NCBI GenBank assembly: GCA_022426155.1
Contig: JAKMEE010000022.1
Span: forward strand, 1-64,000
Source: Candidatus Poseidonia sp.
GTDB taxonomy: Archaea; Thermoplasmatota; Poseidoniia; Poseidoniales; Poseidoniaceae
DNA length: 64,000 nucleotides
Direction: 5' to 3'
The notes beneath the pieces were generated by a model. It did no database searches. It saw only the letters and a program-made list of their open reading frames with translations, and was not told where the DNA came from. This document shows positions 33,901-42,557 of the stretch, one piece after another (positions within the stretch are counted from its first letter, which is position 1; each line of letters opens with the position of its first letter). Both the position numbers and the translations under genes were made by a program.

Positions 33901-35087
33901 CTCATTTCCGTCCGCGTGAAATCGAAGTTCCTTGGCAACGGTTGCACAATTTGGGCTATACACATGACATCAATGGAAAGGAACTTGAAGACGATGAACA
34001 AGTTCTCGAAATTTTCCCGCAAGATTTCATCGTTGCGAAAAATGGAGCCGACTTCTTAATGCGAACAGCGAAATACATCGATGAATTGCTGGTAAGATTT
34101 TACAAAATGAAACCGTATTACAACGTTGAAAAAGCAGAAGATCTGGTCGGACACCTGATTTGTGCTCTCGCACCCCACACAAGCGGGGGTGTTCTTTCCC
34201 GAATCATAGGTTGGGCCGATTGCTCTGGGGGGTACGCTCACCCTCTATTCCATGCAGCAAAGCGTCGTAATTGCGATGGCGATGAAGACGCCATCATGCT
34301 CTTGATGGACGGGCTTCTGAATTTCAGCAAGGCCATCCTCCCAGCTAACCGGGGTGGTCAAATGGATGCACCCCTAGTTTTGACCACACGCCTTAATCCA
34401 ACCGAAGTTGACAAAGAAGCCCTCAACGTTGATTCTGGATGGTTCTATGAACGTGATTTCTATGAAGCAACGCTTGAGCAACCCCACCCTAAATCGATTC
34501 AACACAGGATGGATTTCGTTGAACGGCGTCTCGGCTCGGTCGCGGCTCTACGCGGTTACGGGTACACGCATGACTGTCATGCAATTGACCAAGGTCCAGC
34601 ATTATCTGCCTACAAAACGTTGGAGACCATGATTGACAAGATGAACGGTCAATTGGCTCTGGGCCATCGCTTGCGAGGCGTGAACGTACGTCAAGTTGCC
34701 TCGAGTGTGGTACGGTCACATTTCTTACCGGACCTTCGTGGAAATCTCAATGCCTATGGGCGACAAAAAGTACGATGCCTCAAATGCGCCCATTCCTATC
34801 GGCGGATGCCTCTCTCTGGAAGTTGTATTCAACCTCGTAAAGTGACAGGACGAGGGTTGAGTAGTGTTGGCGTGACCAAATCTGAGGGTGATTTATGCGG
34901 CGGTAATCTTGCATTGACCGTCTCTGAGGGCGCTGTTCGCAAATACATAGAAGTGACACGTTTCGTGATGGACCATTATGGAGTGGATACCTACACTCGA
35001 CAGAACGTAGAATGGCTGGCAGATAGTGTGGACTCACTGTTCAATAATGATCGAGCCAAACAACTCTCACTTTCCGATTTCTTGTGA
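30972..35087 (+). CDS. polC: DNA polymerase D large subunit (DP2)
   Basis: 1371 residues, slightly long for DP2. The N-terminus has VHFAGPIRAAGGTAQALAVL and YRGNLQYRPPPHEIDEIV. The catalytic double-psi barrel carries RRNCDGDEDAIMLLMDG (about 1097-1113), whose Asp residues are the metal ligands of the PolD active site. Zn-binding clusters are CSVCGKESPLLRCHH and a C-terminal CLKCAHSY...C...C. The last eight residues QLSLSDFL (1364-1371) fit a PCNA-interacting peptide. PolD is the main replicative polymerase of euryarchaea and works with small subunit DP1, which is not in this window. No intein is present at the usual site. The gene is followed after one base by a convergent membrane protein. 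Confidence 0.97.
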   Translation: MDQRSGGAITTEHNPLLGLDLDRLEKELDAYQLWLDERAEDAYVIAEQARSQGLDHRDFVEIPRAADLAGRTEKLLVDYLDGYKVADDIRAMLAEHDRETTSIMMAQSVARGFRESGYDLQTSIDVGLRVGLAILTEAVLVAPLEGISEVRLLNNIDGSQFVSVHFAGPIRAAGGTAQALAVLIADMIRRELNIGHYQPTDPEVERVKEEFGLYRGNLQYRPPPHEIDEIVRACPVMINGESTERIECAGYGHVRNIDEARIRGGVLLVIGEGMCLKAPKIQKHTERLKVPGWDFISKFASRGKVDEGGDDDGFTSRKVAPITKFMADIIAGRPVFGGPLQAGGFRLRYGRARPSGLAAASTNTASMLALDDFITIGTQMKIERPGKACAITPSDDTDGPWVVLDDGQFLRFDDPGSFAKIRTRVKQIWDNGELVIGFGEFMENNKKLVPAGYCVDWWASDLLESLTSPSDVTFFINTLNHSREEWPEGQPGIQPNEVSDPSAQFLIRRAWHERLRETTVNWTQATVLAKKYRTSLPPPHNPWFRDLPLEWLPATLECISEGLVEALGTSKHSTQSLDASIQSAPESHEQQLRIVGGVKGWDVSLLDELQPEVVPSFDEVNIPGLDLKLEEPVFSPQIAEGWAYVVHGLAKGAAMLLGLPHHHDGDDLVITAGWPAMAEGFGFTIDGNRLLRIKDGPKIARERLNQLRSAKTILDEERERLGVLERERATIRIASETGARQRGLGIAETDKVGREAAASVIDEGPRDRPAFLAAQRLEDDHDVDGILSIVRTLSDFRWEHSAPIRIGCRMGRPEKSAPRIMNPMTHSLFPIELNGGNQRLLNNALDKSTIRVQLGRRSCSVCGKESPLLRCHHRAKDDFGEGKAGEACGGRTETISSSSKARRRGEVQSVRLDNMVEDARIRLGVERLPNQVKCTKKLTSRDQTPEAIEKGILRAKHSLPVFRDGTVRFDMSDVPITHFRPREIEVPWQRLHNLGYTHDINGKELEDDEQVLEIFPQDFIVAKNGADFLMRTAKYIDELLVRFYKMKPYYNVEKAEDLVGHLICALAPHTSGGVLSRIIGWADCSGGYAHPLFHAAKRRNCDGDEDAIMLLMDGLLNFSKAILPANRGGQMDAPLVLTTRLNPTEVDKEALNVDSGWFYERDFYEATLEQPHPKSIQHRMDFVERRLGSVAALRGYGYTHDCHAIDQGPALSAYKTLETMIDKMNGQLALGHRLRGVNVRQVASSVVRSHFLPDLRGNLNAYGRQKVRCLKCAHSYRRMPLSGSCIQPRKVTGRGLSSVGVTKSEGDLCGGNLALTVSEGAVRKYIEVTRFVMDHYGVDTYTRQNVEWLADSVDSLFNNDRAKQLSLSDFL

Positions 35088-35088
35088 C

Positions 35089-35712
35089 CTAACGAATCGG
35101 CTCCCGCCACGGGGTATCCCCTTCTTCAGGTGCAACGATGTCTGGCATTCCTTCAGCCACCGGTTTGAACAGGGGGGGTGCGGCTGGAGCCGGTTTGCTT
35201 GCCCTCGAATTTTGCACTTGTTTGATGACTCTGCGAACAAGTACCTCTCCATATGCCAGACCAATAAGCAGAATTGTCATCAGCAGATGTCCATGAATGC
35301 GGTACACATCAAAGGGTTGGAGGTGAAGGGTTTGGTCAACTACGATATCATTGTCACTGTGGGTGTGGACGGTGTACATGCCAGGATTGAGGGCAGCTTC
35401 CCATGTTGGAACATCATCACTGAGTTGACCTGACCACGTGTAAACTTCGGTTGTGTTCTCGAAATAAACGGTGTACCCCACCGCTCCGTCATCAACGACC
35501 TCACTGAAAAAACTGACATCAAATCGGCTTGGAATCGCCTTGGACATTCCTGCTAATGCCGCGACTTCAATCTCACGGTAGGGTTCAGTTTGTTCGCGAG
35601 TGTTGACTTCGTACGGGGCCTCCTGTCCAGCGACATTGGCCCAAATGATGTTGATGAGTAGGATTGCGACAAACCACAACGCAGGATTGAACCATTTCCT
35701 TTGTTGTGTCAC
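35089..35712 (-). CDS. Membrane protein with extracytoplasmic beta domain, unknown function
   Basis: 207 residues. The N-terminal hydrophobic stretch (LWFVAILLINIIWANVAGQ) is a signal anchor or signal peptide. About residues 45-130 are beta-rich and exported (TVYFENTTEVYTWSGQLSDD, MYTVHTHSDNDIVVDQTL). A second helix (GHLLMTILLIGLAYGEVLV) precedes a basic and Pro-rich cytoplasmic tail. It lies 30 bases downstream of MptE on the same strand. I do not recognise a family. Confidence 0.6.
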   Translation of the reverse strand: MTQQRKWFNPALWFVAILLINIIWANVAGQEAPYEVNTREQTEPYREIEVAALAGMSKAIPSRFDVSFFSEVVDDGAVGYTVYFENTTEVYTWSGQLSDDVPTWEAALNPGMYTVHTHSDNDIVVDQTLHLQPFDVYRIHGHLLMTILLIGLAYGEVLVRRVIKQVQNSRASKPAPAAPPLFKPVAEGMPDIVAPEEGDTPWREPIR

Positions 35713-35742
35713 AAAGCAATAGAATAAGTTCTCCTTCTTATG

Positions 35743-36540
35743 CTATTGTTCATCATCATCATGCCCGTTCGAAGAAAGTTGAAGCATGGAAAGAATACGT
35801 TGCATCCATTGGAGCTTTTCCAGTTTCTGCTCCTTATTCGTCGTTCCAGACCACCTTCCAAGGTGGTCGGTTGAATAACCCACCAATTGAATATTGGCGC
35901 TGTTCACACCACACCAATCTAGCAAACATGCCGCTCGGTCTCCGTCAGTGAACCCACCCACATTGGTAGCCCCTTCTAGCTCCGAAGGAATTTGGTGTGT
36001 GAGGATCAATGGCGGTTGCCCCTGCTCTGCCCATAGCGGGAGCAAACGTTGCCATGCGCTGAGATTATCACCATGGGCATGAATCACCATAGGAATGCTT
36101 CGCAAGGCTGCTTTGTTGAGATGTTCAGCCCCATCTAAATCCGTAACAACGCACGCGACATCAGCATCATCGGGGCAGGCACCAACGGCTCCATCTGCAG
36201 CGACAAACACGGTGCCGTTGGGCCAATCTTGTTTCAGAAACTCGCTGGAAGCTGCTGCTCCGACCAAGACTACCAGTGGGGCTTGAATCAATCGTTCTTT
36301 CAATTGAGCCAGGGTTGCTTCCCGAGCACTAAGACTCCAATGAGCGACCCCATAAGGTTCTGTGACGCTCATGGTTTGAATCAAATCCCTCGCACTCGCT
36401 TCATCGTCGGCAAGGGTCCAACCAAAGGCTTGACGCACCTCGTCTTGGATGGCGATAAGTCGCTTGAGTGCGCCCTCATCCATGGCTTTGGCACCAACCG
36501 ATGCTTCAAGAAGCAATCCCATCGGAATGTTGAACTTCAT
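35743..36540 (-). CDS. 6-hydroxymethyl-7,8-dihydropterin diphosphokinase (MptE-like)
   Basis: 265 residues from the ATG at 36540 (MKFNIPMGLLLEASVG). The longer frame would overlap the divergent PriL start, so the shorter start is preferred. APLVVLVGAAASSEF, FVAADGAVGACPDDADVACV, VTDLDGAEH and IVIHAHGD-like segments (here PMVIHAHGDN) are characteristic of the archaeal MptE/DUF115 family. The family activates hydroxymethyl-dihydropterin with ATP in folate or methanopterin synthesis. GFTDGDRAACLLDW completes the core. The pathway in this organism (tetrahydrofolate versus methanopterin) cannot be told here. Confidence 0.82.
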   Translation of the reverse strand: MKFNIPMGLLLEASVGAKAMDEGALKRLIAIQDEVRQAFGWTLADDEASARDLIQTMSVTEPYGVAHWSLSAREATLAQLKERLIQAPLVVLVGAAASSEFLKQDWPNGTVFVAADGAVGACPDDADVACVVTDLDGAEHLNKAALRSIPMVIHAHGDNLSAWQRLLPLWAEQGQPPLILTHQIPSELEGATNVGGFTDGDRAACLLDWCGVNSANIQLVGYSTDHLGRWSGTTNKEQKLEKLQWMQRILSMLQLSSNGHDDDEQ

Positions 36541-36565
36541 AATCCGTGGCCGATAAGCCCAACCC

Positions 36566-37822
36566 ATGCCCGTTCCAGTCAGCCCCCCTCCGCTGACCAA
36601 CGAGGTGACTTTTGCGCGGTACCCATTTTTACCTCAAGCATCGACGTGGATTCAACAAATGGCGATGACCCATTCCATTGATTTGAATGAATTGCTCGAT
36701 GGGCCGTGGATGGAAAAAGCTCGTCAGCGGGCAAGGATCCGACTTATTGATTCCGTTCAATCCAAGGAAGGAGTTCAGGTCGTTGGAGGCGATATCCATA
36801 CAGAAGAAGGCAGGCTCATTGAAGCATTTTCATTCTATTATGCTCGCTTGGTGGTCTGCGCCAGTGAAGATGAACGGTTGGTCGCTCGCTGGGCTCAAGC
36901 AGAGGCTGCAAGAGCGGAACAATTGCTGATACAAGACGACGCCAATCTCGAACATCTCGCTAATACCTACATTTCCGAGACACGTAAAATTCAACAAGCC
37001 TCAGGTGCACCAACTCTTGCCTCTTCGGGAATGAGCATGCGTCAGTTACGCCAAAACGCCTCCTCGGTTTGGAAAATAGGCCTCTCAGATTTCATTGAAA
37101 TTTGTCCAAAGATTACCGGACCTCGTTGGCGCCTTCCCAACGTCGATGTAGAAGACGGTTGGATCACATTGCACAACGAGAAACAATACGCCTCCTCCGC
37201 TAAACTTGCTCGTCTTCTCCGCGAGCGAATCAAAGCTGGAATTGAGGCGGACGCATTAAGCAAAATGGCTGAAGTGACCACTGATTTAGCAGTTAGACTT
37301 GCCGAACCAGTCGGCATGGTCCGAAACCTCATGGCGAATAAGGCGAGTGAGGCCATCGCTTTGGTCGGTGCCGAAGAAAGTGATTGGCCACCATGCATGC
37401 AGAAAATCATTGCAGACCTCGCCAATGGCGTGAACGTGAACCATTTCGGGCGTCTATTTTTGGCTTCCATGGCTGCTACGTTAGCGCTCCCCCAAGAAGC
37501 CTGCGTCGGCTTTTTCCGGGGCGCTCCCGATTTCAGTGAATCAACCACCACTTACCAAGTTGAACACGTCTATCAGCATGAATATACTCCTGCAGGATGT
37601 GGTAAATTGAAGGTCAATCACAATTGTCCAGTTCTTCCAGGGGATAATCGAACATGCGATCAATCTTGGATGGATCACCCACTCAAGTACATCAGGGCTA
37701 CGCAACGTTGGAAGCGTTTGACCAGTACGCCTCCTTCAGAAACCTCGTCTCAATCTGATGCTTCGGATTCCGCACCCGAGACTACCCAAAGCACTGAAGA
37801 ACCTGATTCCGGGACAAAATAA
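36566..37822 (+). CDS. priL: DNA primase large subunit
   Basis: 418 residues. The N-terminal FARYPFLPQASTWIQQM and the all-helical N-domain (ARQRARIRLIDSVQ...AFSFYYARLVVC) fit PriL. The C-terminal domain has the four Cys expected for the [4Fe-4S] cluster: DWPPCMQKI, EACVGFFRGAPDF, YTPAGCGKLK and the later HNCPV or RTCDQ. The last 40 residues are Ser/Thr/Glu-rich and probably disordered. With PriS (not in the window) it makes RNA primers and regulates initiation. It is divergent from MptE with only about 25 bases between starts, so the promoters overlap or transcripts are nearly leaderless. Confidence 0.9.
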   Translation: MPVPVSPPPLTNEVTFARYPFLPQASTWIQQMAMTHSIDLNELLDGPWMEKARQRARIRLIDSVQSKEGVQVVGGDIHTEEGRLIEAFSFYYARLVVCASEDERLVARWAQAEAARAEQLLIQDDANLEHLANTYISETRKIQQASGAPTLASSGMSMRQLRQNASSVWKIGLSDFIEICPKITGPRWRLPNVDVEDGWITLHNEKQYASSAKLARLLRERIKAGIEADALSKMAEVTTDLAVRLAEPVGMVRNLMANKASEAIALVGAEESDWPPCMQKIIADLANGVNVNHFGRLFLASMAATLALPQEACVGFFRGAPDFSESTTTYQVEHVYQHEYTPAGCGKLKVNHNCPVLPGDNRTCDQSWMDHPLKYIRATQRWKRLTSTPPSETSSQSDASDSAPETTQSTEEPDSGTK

Positions 37823-37860
37823 GGGGAATGTTCCAAAAGGTCCTAGCCTGACTTCGTCTC

Positions 37861-39462
37861 ATGAAGGGGGGCGAGACTGCACCGTCGGATGAAAAGCCCC
37901 GTCTTTCCTTATCGTATCGTTTTTCACGACGCTTTTTCCGCTTTCTTGCAAAGGTTTGGTTTCGCGAAATCAATGTTGTTGACGATGACCAACTTCCTCC
38001 CGAAGGTGGAATTCTCTTCATCACTTGGCACCCAAACGGACTCATTGATCCGTTGCTGATCAACGCTTCATTGGATGGAAAATTGACCACCATCGGGAAG
38101 CATACACTTTTCAAAATTCCAATTCTCGGCTTTCTGCTGCGTTCGGTTGGCTTTGTACCTGTCGAACGCCCTCAAGATAGTAAGAACAAGGAAGCCTCAC
38201 GCAAACGCAATGAAGTGATGCTTAACGGCGTTGGCAACGATGTTGCATTGGGGGGTCAAGCCCTTTTATTCCCGGAGGGTGTTACGCACGGTGAATCTGA
38301 TGTAAAGCGTGTACGTTCAGGGGCAGCTCGTATTTTTCTTCATGCGCTTCGAGCAGCGGAAGAAAAAGGAAAACCTCTTCCTAATGTGGTCCCACTGGGG
38401 TTGCATTATTCAGCATCTCATGCATTTAGAGAGCGAGCAGCTTTGGTGATTGAACGACCCATGAAATTCCCACCACACCCACCTCTTGATTCCGATAAAA
38501 AAGCACAAGATCTTGCAGATAGAGCATGGATTTCTGAAGTCACAGAAGCGATTACAGTCGAATTACGCCGGGCGAATCTATCGAAAACAACTTGGCGTGA
38601 ACGAGCCATGATTTGGAAAGGTCGTAGTTTAGTTTATGCAGAAAAACAACGCCAAAGTGGAGGTGAATTACTCAAACCTTCCTACGCCGAATCCATTCTT
38701 GGAGCCCGTCGCCTTCGGGCTGGATGGGAATACATGGCACGCCATCAACCTGCCCAAACTGAACGCTTGGCGAAGGATTGCGAACATCATTTTTCCAATT
38801 TGGATGAACGCGATATAACGCCTTACGATGTTGATTCTAGGCCTGAACGATTGACAACACTGGGATTTTTCCGAGCCGTCTGCTCATGGATTTGGGCGTT
38901 ATTCTGGATGTTTGGATTAGTGACATGGGGCGCTATTATTGGCAATTATGTCCCCTACAAAATCACGGCAAACCTTGGTTCCCTCTTGCATCGTCGGGGG
39001 ATGGACACATCGGTCATCGGCTCGGTGAAAGTCGGTTCGGCGATGATTCTCTTTCCACTCTGGTGGGCGTTTATGTCGGGGCTCCTGGCATGGTCCATCC
39101 TCGATGAAGCCAGCCCGCTGAATTCTTCCCTTGTGAGCCACTGGCTGCTTTCCTATGTCACATTTCTTCCTGCCGTGGGAGTCTTCCTCGTTTTCCTTAT
39201 TTGGTGGCCAACCTCTGCGAGATTGCATCTGGAATTGTATGCCCGATTAATGCGGAGTACTCGACAGGTCAAACGATGGAATGCATGGAACGACGAATCA
39301 ACGGATTGGGACGAATTGATGAGCGTACAACGATCACTCGCCGCCCGTTTGGTTGAGATTGGTGCAGGGTTGGTTCTGCCTGGAGACGAGGATTGGCAAG
39401 ATCCACCCGCTGGTAAGGACGATGTTGATGTTGTGGAAATGCGGGCATCATTGGCTGCATGA
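37861..39462 (+). CDS. PlsC-like 1-acylglycerol-3-phosphate acyltransferase with C-terminal membrane helices
   Basis: 533 residues. The acyltransferase motifs are ITWHPNGLIDPLLIN (H-x4-D), GFVPVERP (block II-like) and LLFPEGVTHGESDVKRVRSG (FPEG block III). The C-terminal third has at least two clear helices (AVCSWIWALFWMFGLVTWGA, LLSYVTFLPAVGVFLVFLIW), unusual for plain PlsC. PlsC moves acyl chains to glycerol phosphate, a bacterial/eukaryotic lipid step, so its presence in an archaeon with ether lipids is notable. It might act on other acceptors. It follows PriL on the same strand by about 38 bases. Confidence 0.8.
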   Translation: MKGGETAPSDEKPRLSLSYRFSRRFFRFLAKVWFREINVVDDDQLPPEGGILFITWHPNGLIDPLLINASLDGKLTTIGKHTLFKIPILGFLLRSVGFVPVERPQDSKNKEASRKRNEVMLNGVGNDVALGGQALLFPEGVTHGESDVKRVRSGAARIFLHALRAAEEKGKPLPNVVPLGLHYSASHAFRERAALVIERPMKFPPHPPLDSDKKAQDLADRAWISEVTEAITVELRRANLSKTTWRERAMIWKGRSLVYAEKQRQSGGELLKPSYAESILGARRLRAGWEYMARHQPAQTERLAKDCEHHFSNLDERDITPYDVDSRPERLTTLGFFRAVCSWIWALFWMFGLVTWGAIIGNYVPYKITANLGSLLHRRGMDTSVIGSVKVGSAMILFPLWWAFMSGLLAWSILDEASPLNSSLVSHWLLSYVTFLPAVGVFLVFLIWWPTSARLHLELYARLMRSTRQVKRWNAWNDESTDWDELMSVQRSLAARLVEIGAGLVLPGDEDWQDPPAGKDDVDVVEMRASLAA

Positions 39463-39563
39463 GGCTCGAGTATTGGACCTAGAAATACACGAATCCCCCC
39501 CATGTCGCACAAGGGTTTGAATGAAAGGAGGCGCGTGGACCGTCCACAGGGGAGGCGTAGGGA

Positions 39564-40685
39564 ATGAGGCGAACACTGGTATTGACGGTTGACCGAGACA
39601 ACGATCTTGGCATTAAGACGTCCATTCGTGGCCCCGTTGTCGGACGACGGAATGTGCTGACTGCTGCCCTAAAGCTCGGCATCGCAGACCCAGAGGAAAG
39701 CGACACAAACGCGATTCTCGGGGCCCTTTCTCAACACGATCTTTTGGTGGAAAATAAATCAGAAGAAGATGAAGTTGAAATTGCGATTCTGACCGGTGAT
39801 GAAAAAGTTGGTATGCGCTCTGACCGTGCCATTGCGGCACAATTGGAAGAGGTTGTTTCAGCCTTCCAACCCGATGAAGCTATTCTCGTGACTGATGGTG
39901 CAGAAGATGAGAGTGTGCTACCCATCATACAATCACAGGTTCGTATTGACCATGTTGAGAAGATCATTGTGAAGCAATCCAAGGGTATTGAAGGGACTTA
40001 CTATTACATCATCAAGGCACTTGAGGACCCCAAATGGCGCTCTAAAATTATGATTCCATTTGGAGCGGTTATGGCCATCATGGGGCTGGGCATTATGCTG
40101 CCAAATGAAATTGGAGGCATTGTAATTGGAGCCCTCCCACTCGTTGTTGGATTGTATGTTTTCAGTAAGGGGGCAGGTATCGAATCCACCGTGAATCGTG
40201 TCATTCAAGAAATGCGAGAAAACGCAGATGCAGCGATGTTTTCATCCTTGCTTTGGACCGCCACCCTCTTCAGCGCCATATTTGCAGTAGCCGAAGGTTG
40301 GCGTGCGTTTGGAACGCTTGAAAGTGAAGCGGCTACAGGGTCAATCATGTGGCTTACAGTCATTGATTCATCGCTTGCATGGATTGTCATTGCCTTCCTT
40401 ACTTCGACAGCAGGATTCATGCTTTTACGTCTCAAACGAGGTTCATTCTCTGGCAGCCTCATTGTCCTGAGTGTCTTTGGCATGGTTGTCTACTCATTCC
40501 TCAATGCCGCACTCGGCATCTCCATCCTCGTATTGGAGGGTAACTCCTACCAATTCAGCGTCGACCGCATCCTCAATGACCTCACCACTCCATTGATTTG
40601 GGTCGTGGTATTGTGGATGGTGATGACCATCGTGAGAACATTGCAAGCCAAGCAAGCTCAGGCAGACCGATACTGGGGCATCTGA
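39564..40685 (+). CDS. DUF373-family membrane protein
   Basis: 373 residues. The N-terminal soluble domain begins LVLTVDRDNDLGIKT and continues with GPVVGRR, LGIADPEESDTNAILGA and EAILVTDGAEDESVLPII. These are the characteristic conserved blocks of the archaeal DUF373 family. The C-terminal 215 residues carry about six membrane helices. GGAGG-like bases stand just before the ATG at 39564. The function of the family is not known. The stop lies next to the convergent CBS protein gene. Confidence 0.8.
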   Translation: MRRTLVLTVDRDNDLGIKTSIRGPVVGRRNVLTAALKLGIADPEESDTNAILGALSQHDLLVENKSEEDEVEIAILTGDEKVGMRSDRAIAAQLEEVVSAFQPDEAILVTDGAEDESVLPIIQSQVRIDHVEKIIVKQSKGIEGTYYYIIKALEDPKWRSKIMIPFGAVMAIMGLGIMLPNEIGGIVIGALPLVVGLYVFSKGAGIESTVNRVIQEMRENADAAMFSSLLWTATLFSAIFAVAEGWRAFGTLESEAATGSIMWLTVIDSSLAWIVIAFLTSTAGFMLLRLKRGSFSGSLIVLSVFGMVVYSFLNAALGISILVLEGNSYQFSVDRILNDLTTPLIWVVVLWMVMTIVRTLQAKQAQADRYWGI

Positions 40686-41147
40686 TCACAGAACAAACTT
40701 CGGCATGACTCGAGCCAAGGTCTTGTGACCCACTACGCCGATGAGCGTTCCTTCTTCATCAACCACTCCCAGTTGATTCAGGTCATGTGTGAGCATCAAA
40801 GCACCTGCTTTCAACAGGGGCGTTCCTTCTCTTACAGTAAGTGGGGGGTGAGTGAGCAGTTGTTGAGCCGGTATGGAATGCATCCATGCAATGTCCCTGT
40901 TGACAGTTTTTCGAGCTACGAGTTTCAACAAATCCACGGCGTGCAATCGTCCAAGAGGGGCGCCTTCCTCGTCCACAATGAAAATGTGGTCCCAATTGTT
41001 TCGCGTCAAGGTTTCAAGAGCAATTGCCATTGATTGGTTGGCACGTAGCGCCTTTGCTTTGTGCATGGTTTCTCCACAGGTAATGCGGCGTGCTGCATGA
41101 TTTGCAGTTCGTCGTGTCAAACGTTGGGTTCGCGTCTTGCTGGCCAT
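40686..41147 (-). CDS. CBS-pair protein
   Basis: 153 residues from the ATG at 41147 (MASKTRTQRLTRR); a longer open frame upstream has no homology. After a basic N-terminus come two CBS motifs: RANQSMAIALETLTRNNWDH with IFIVDEEGAPLGRLHAVDLL, and TVREGTPLLKAGALMLTHDL with GVVDEEGTLIGVVGHKTLAR. CBS pairs usually bind adenine nucleotides and regulate other proteins or act as sensors. No enzyme domain is attached. It is convergent with DUF373. Confidence 0.85.
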   Translation of the reverse strand: MASKTRTQRLTRRTANHAARRITCGETMHKAKALRANQSMAIALETLTRNNWDHIFIVDEEGAPLGRLHAVDLLKLVARKTVNRDIAWMHSIPAQQLLTHPPLTVREGTPLLKAGALMLTHDLNQLGVVDEEGTLIGVVGHKTLARVMPKFVL

Positions 41148-41290
41148 GGTTGTCTCATTCTCTGCCGACCGCCGACCCCTTTTGAAGCCTGTGTATTTTC
41201 CGCATGGGTGAAACCAACTTCCGGATAGTGGTAATGTGGTGCCGAACAATTCCCCTCAATTCCTAAATTCAAGAAGATGGTCGGGGTGGT

Positions 41291-41701
41291 ATGGGCACCA
41301 TTCCCGATGTTGAATTACAGGCTGTTAATGCGATGCAGGGATATGACCAGATGCTAGAGGTAGACCGGTTATGCAAGCAGTATGGCTTCGATGAAGCCAG
41401 TATACGAAGCATGATGGCTTCCGCTACAGGGGCGGCCGCCCATTCATCACAACCAAGCCCTGAAATTCAAGAAACTCCGTCTCAAGTGAACAATGCTCCG
41501 ATGAACGCGCGACCCAATTTGATTAACAAAGATCAATTTCGATTTGAATACGACCCCAGCCGAGAAGCTGCCGAACGACGGGAACAGGTGAAACAGGCGA
41601 TTCTCTGTGCAGCCTGCGGCGTCGCTCTAGGAATTCCAGACATCCGACCAATCAAGGTCACATGCCCTGCATGCATGTACGAGACGACCTACCAGCAATG
41701 A
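41291..41701 (+). CDS. Small protein with C-terminal zinc ribbon
   Basis: 136 residues. The N-terminal 45 residues are helical; the middle is Ser/Pro/Gln-rich and probably disordered. The C-terminal segment has ILCAACGVALGI and VTCPACMYETTYQQ, two CxxC knuckles likely to bind zinc. GGGGTGGT precedes the ATG. It is followed 37 bases later by an unknown gene on the same strand. Not recognised further; a nucleic-acid or protein adapter role would be a guess. Confidence 0.6.
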   Translation: MGTIPDVELQAVNAMQGYDQMLEVDRLCKQYGFDEASIRSMMASATGAAAHSSQPSPEIQETPSQVNNAPMNARPNLINKDQFRFEYDPSREAAERREQVKQAILCAACGVALGIPDIRPIKVTCPACMYETTYQQ

Positions 41702-41738
41702 ACGGACCCTTCATGAAGCCCACACGCCACGCTCGATC

Positions 41739-42557
41739 ATGCGAGATGGTTCTCCCCGCCTATGGCCTTACGCCCCAGCCAATTCGCCTCTTCCACTCCC
41801 CGACCGTGCCCTTTTCACGAGTTCCCAAGACGTTACCACGCTCACAGCTGACTTCGAGGACCTGAATTTGGATGCAATTCTTTCAGGCTCTGAACTGGCT
41901 GAACACTTTGCTCAATTTTTTATTGGCCAAACTCCACTCAATGACCATTTGAAGGCGCAAGAAGTCGATCTTCTGTCCAAGCGACACCCAATTTTATTGC
42001 TCGGTGAATTGGCCAATCCCTATTGTTTGCAAGACATCAATATCGGACCACTCCCCATCTTTCCGTGCCGTATTCAAGATGTATGCCGAACTTGGGCAGA
42101 TGGTTTAGATTCAAGGTCAGCCTATCCTGGCGTGCACCATATAACGCTGGCACGAACACCAGGTTGGTGGGAGTCCGCCCACATCGGTATGGCGACTATT
42201 GAGCAAATGAAAGCCATGATGGCTTGGCTTGACAACGGTATCAAAGGTGTTTGGAAGGCTGTAAAACTGGATGAAGGTATCGTACGATTGGAGCATGGCC
42301 CCAACCTTGACCCCCCCTCAAAGGAGGATGTCACATGGGATGGAAGCGTTGAGCGCGTTGAACGAGCATCACCACCTGGGACCGGGCCCTTTGTGGATTT
42401 GTCCATGATTCGAGTTCCTATTCACACGCGCCATGGGTGCTACAACAATCGAGGCCGTTTGGCGCGTTGCGCCCATTTGAATCAACGAAATTTCCACGAT
42501 AATCTCTTTCGAAAAGGCTCCTCTCACCGATGGGACGATGTGTTGTCAACCAAGTGA
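41739..42557 (+). CDS. Unknown protein of 272 residues
   Basis: I do not recognise this protein. It has no signal peptide or membrane segment. It is Trp-, His- and Cys-rich (PIFPCRIQDVCRTWADGL, YPGVHHITLARTPGWWESAH, RHGCYNNRGRLARCAHLN). The C-terminal Cys/His-containing end could bind metal. The start at 41739 is the only good ATG. It overlaps the convergent ribD gene by 12 bases and follows the zinc-ribbon gene closely, so the two may be co-expressed. Confidence 0.5.
   Translation: MRDGSPRLWPYAPANSPLPLPDRALFTSSQDVTTLTADFEDLNLDAILSGSELAEHFAQFFIGQTPLNDHLKAQEVDLLSKRHPILLLGELANPYCLQDINIGPLPIFPCRIQDVCRTWADGLDSRSAYPGVHHITLARTPGWWESAHIGMATIEQMKAMMAWLDNGIKGVWKAVKLDEGIVRLEHGPNLDPPSKEDVTWDGSVERVERASPPGTGPFVDLSMIRVPIHTRHGCYNNRGRLARCAHLNQRNFHDNLFRKGSSHRWDDVLSTK

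Noticed and set aside
33400-34300. Possible intein in the PolD large subunit, given its length of 1371
   Set aside because: The sequence around NCDGDEDA and the zinc clusters is continuous, with no Hint-domain Cys/His/Asn junctions. The extra length is spread along the chain.
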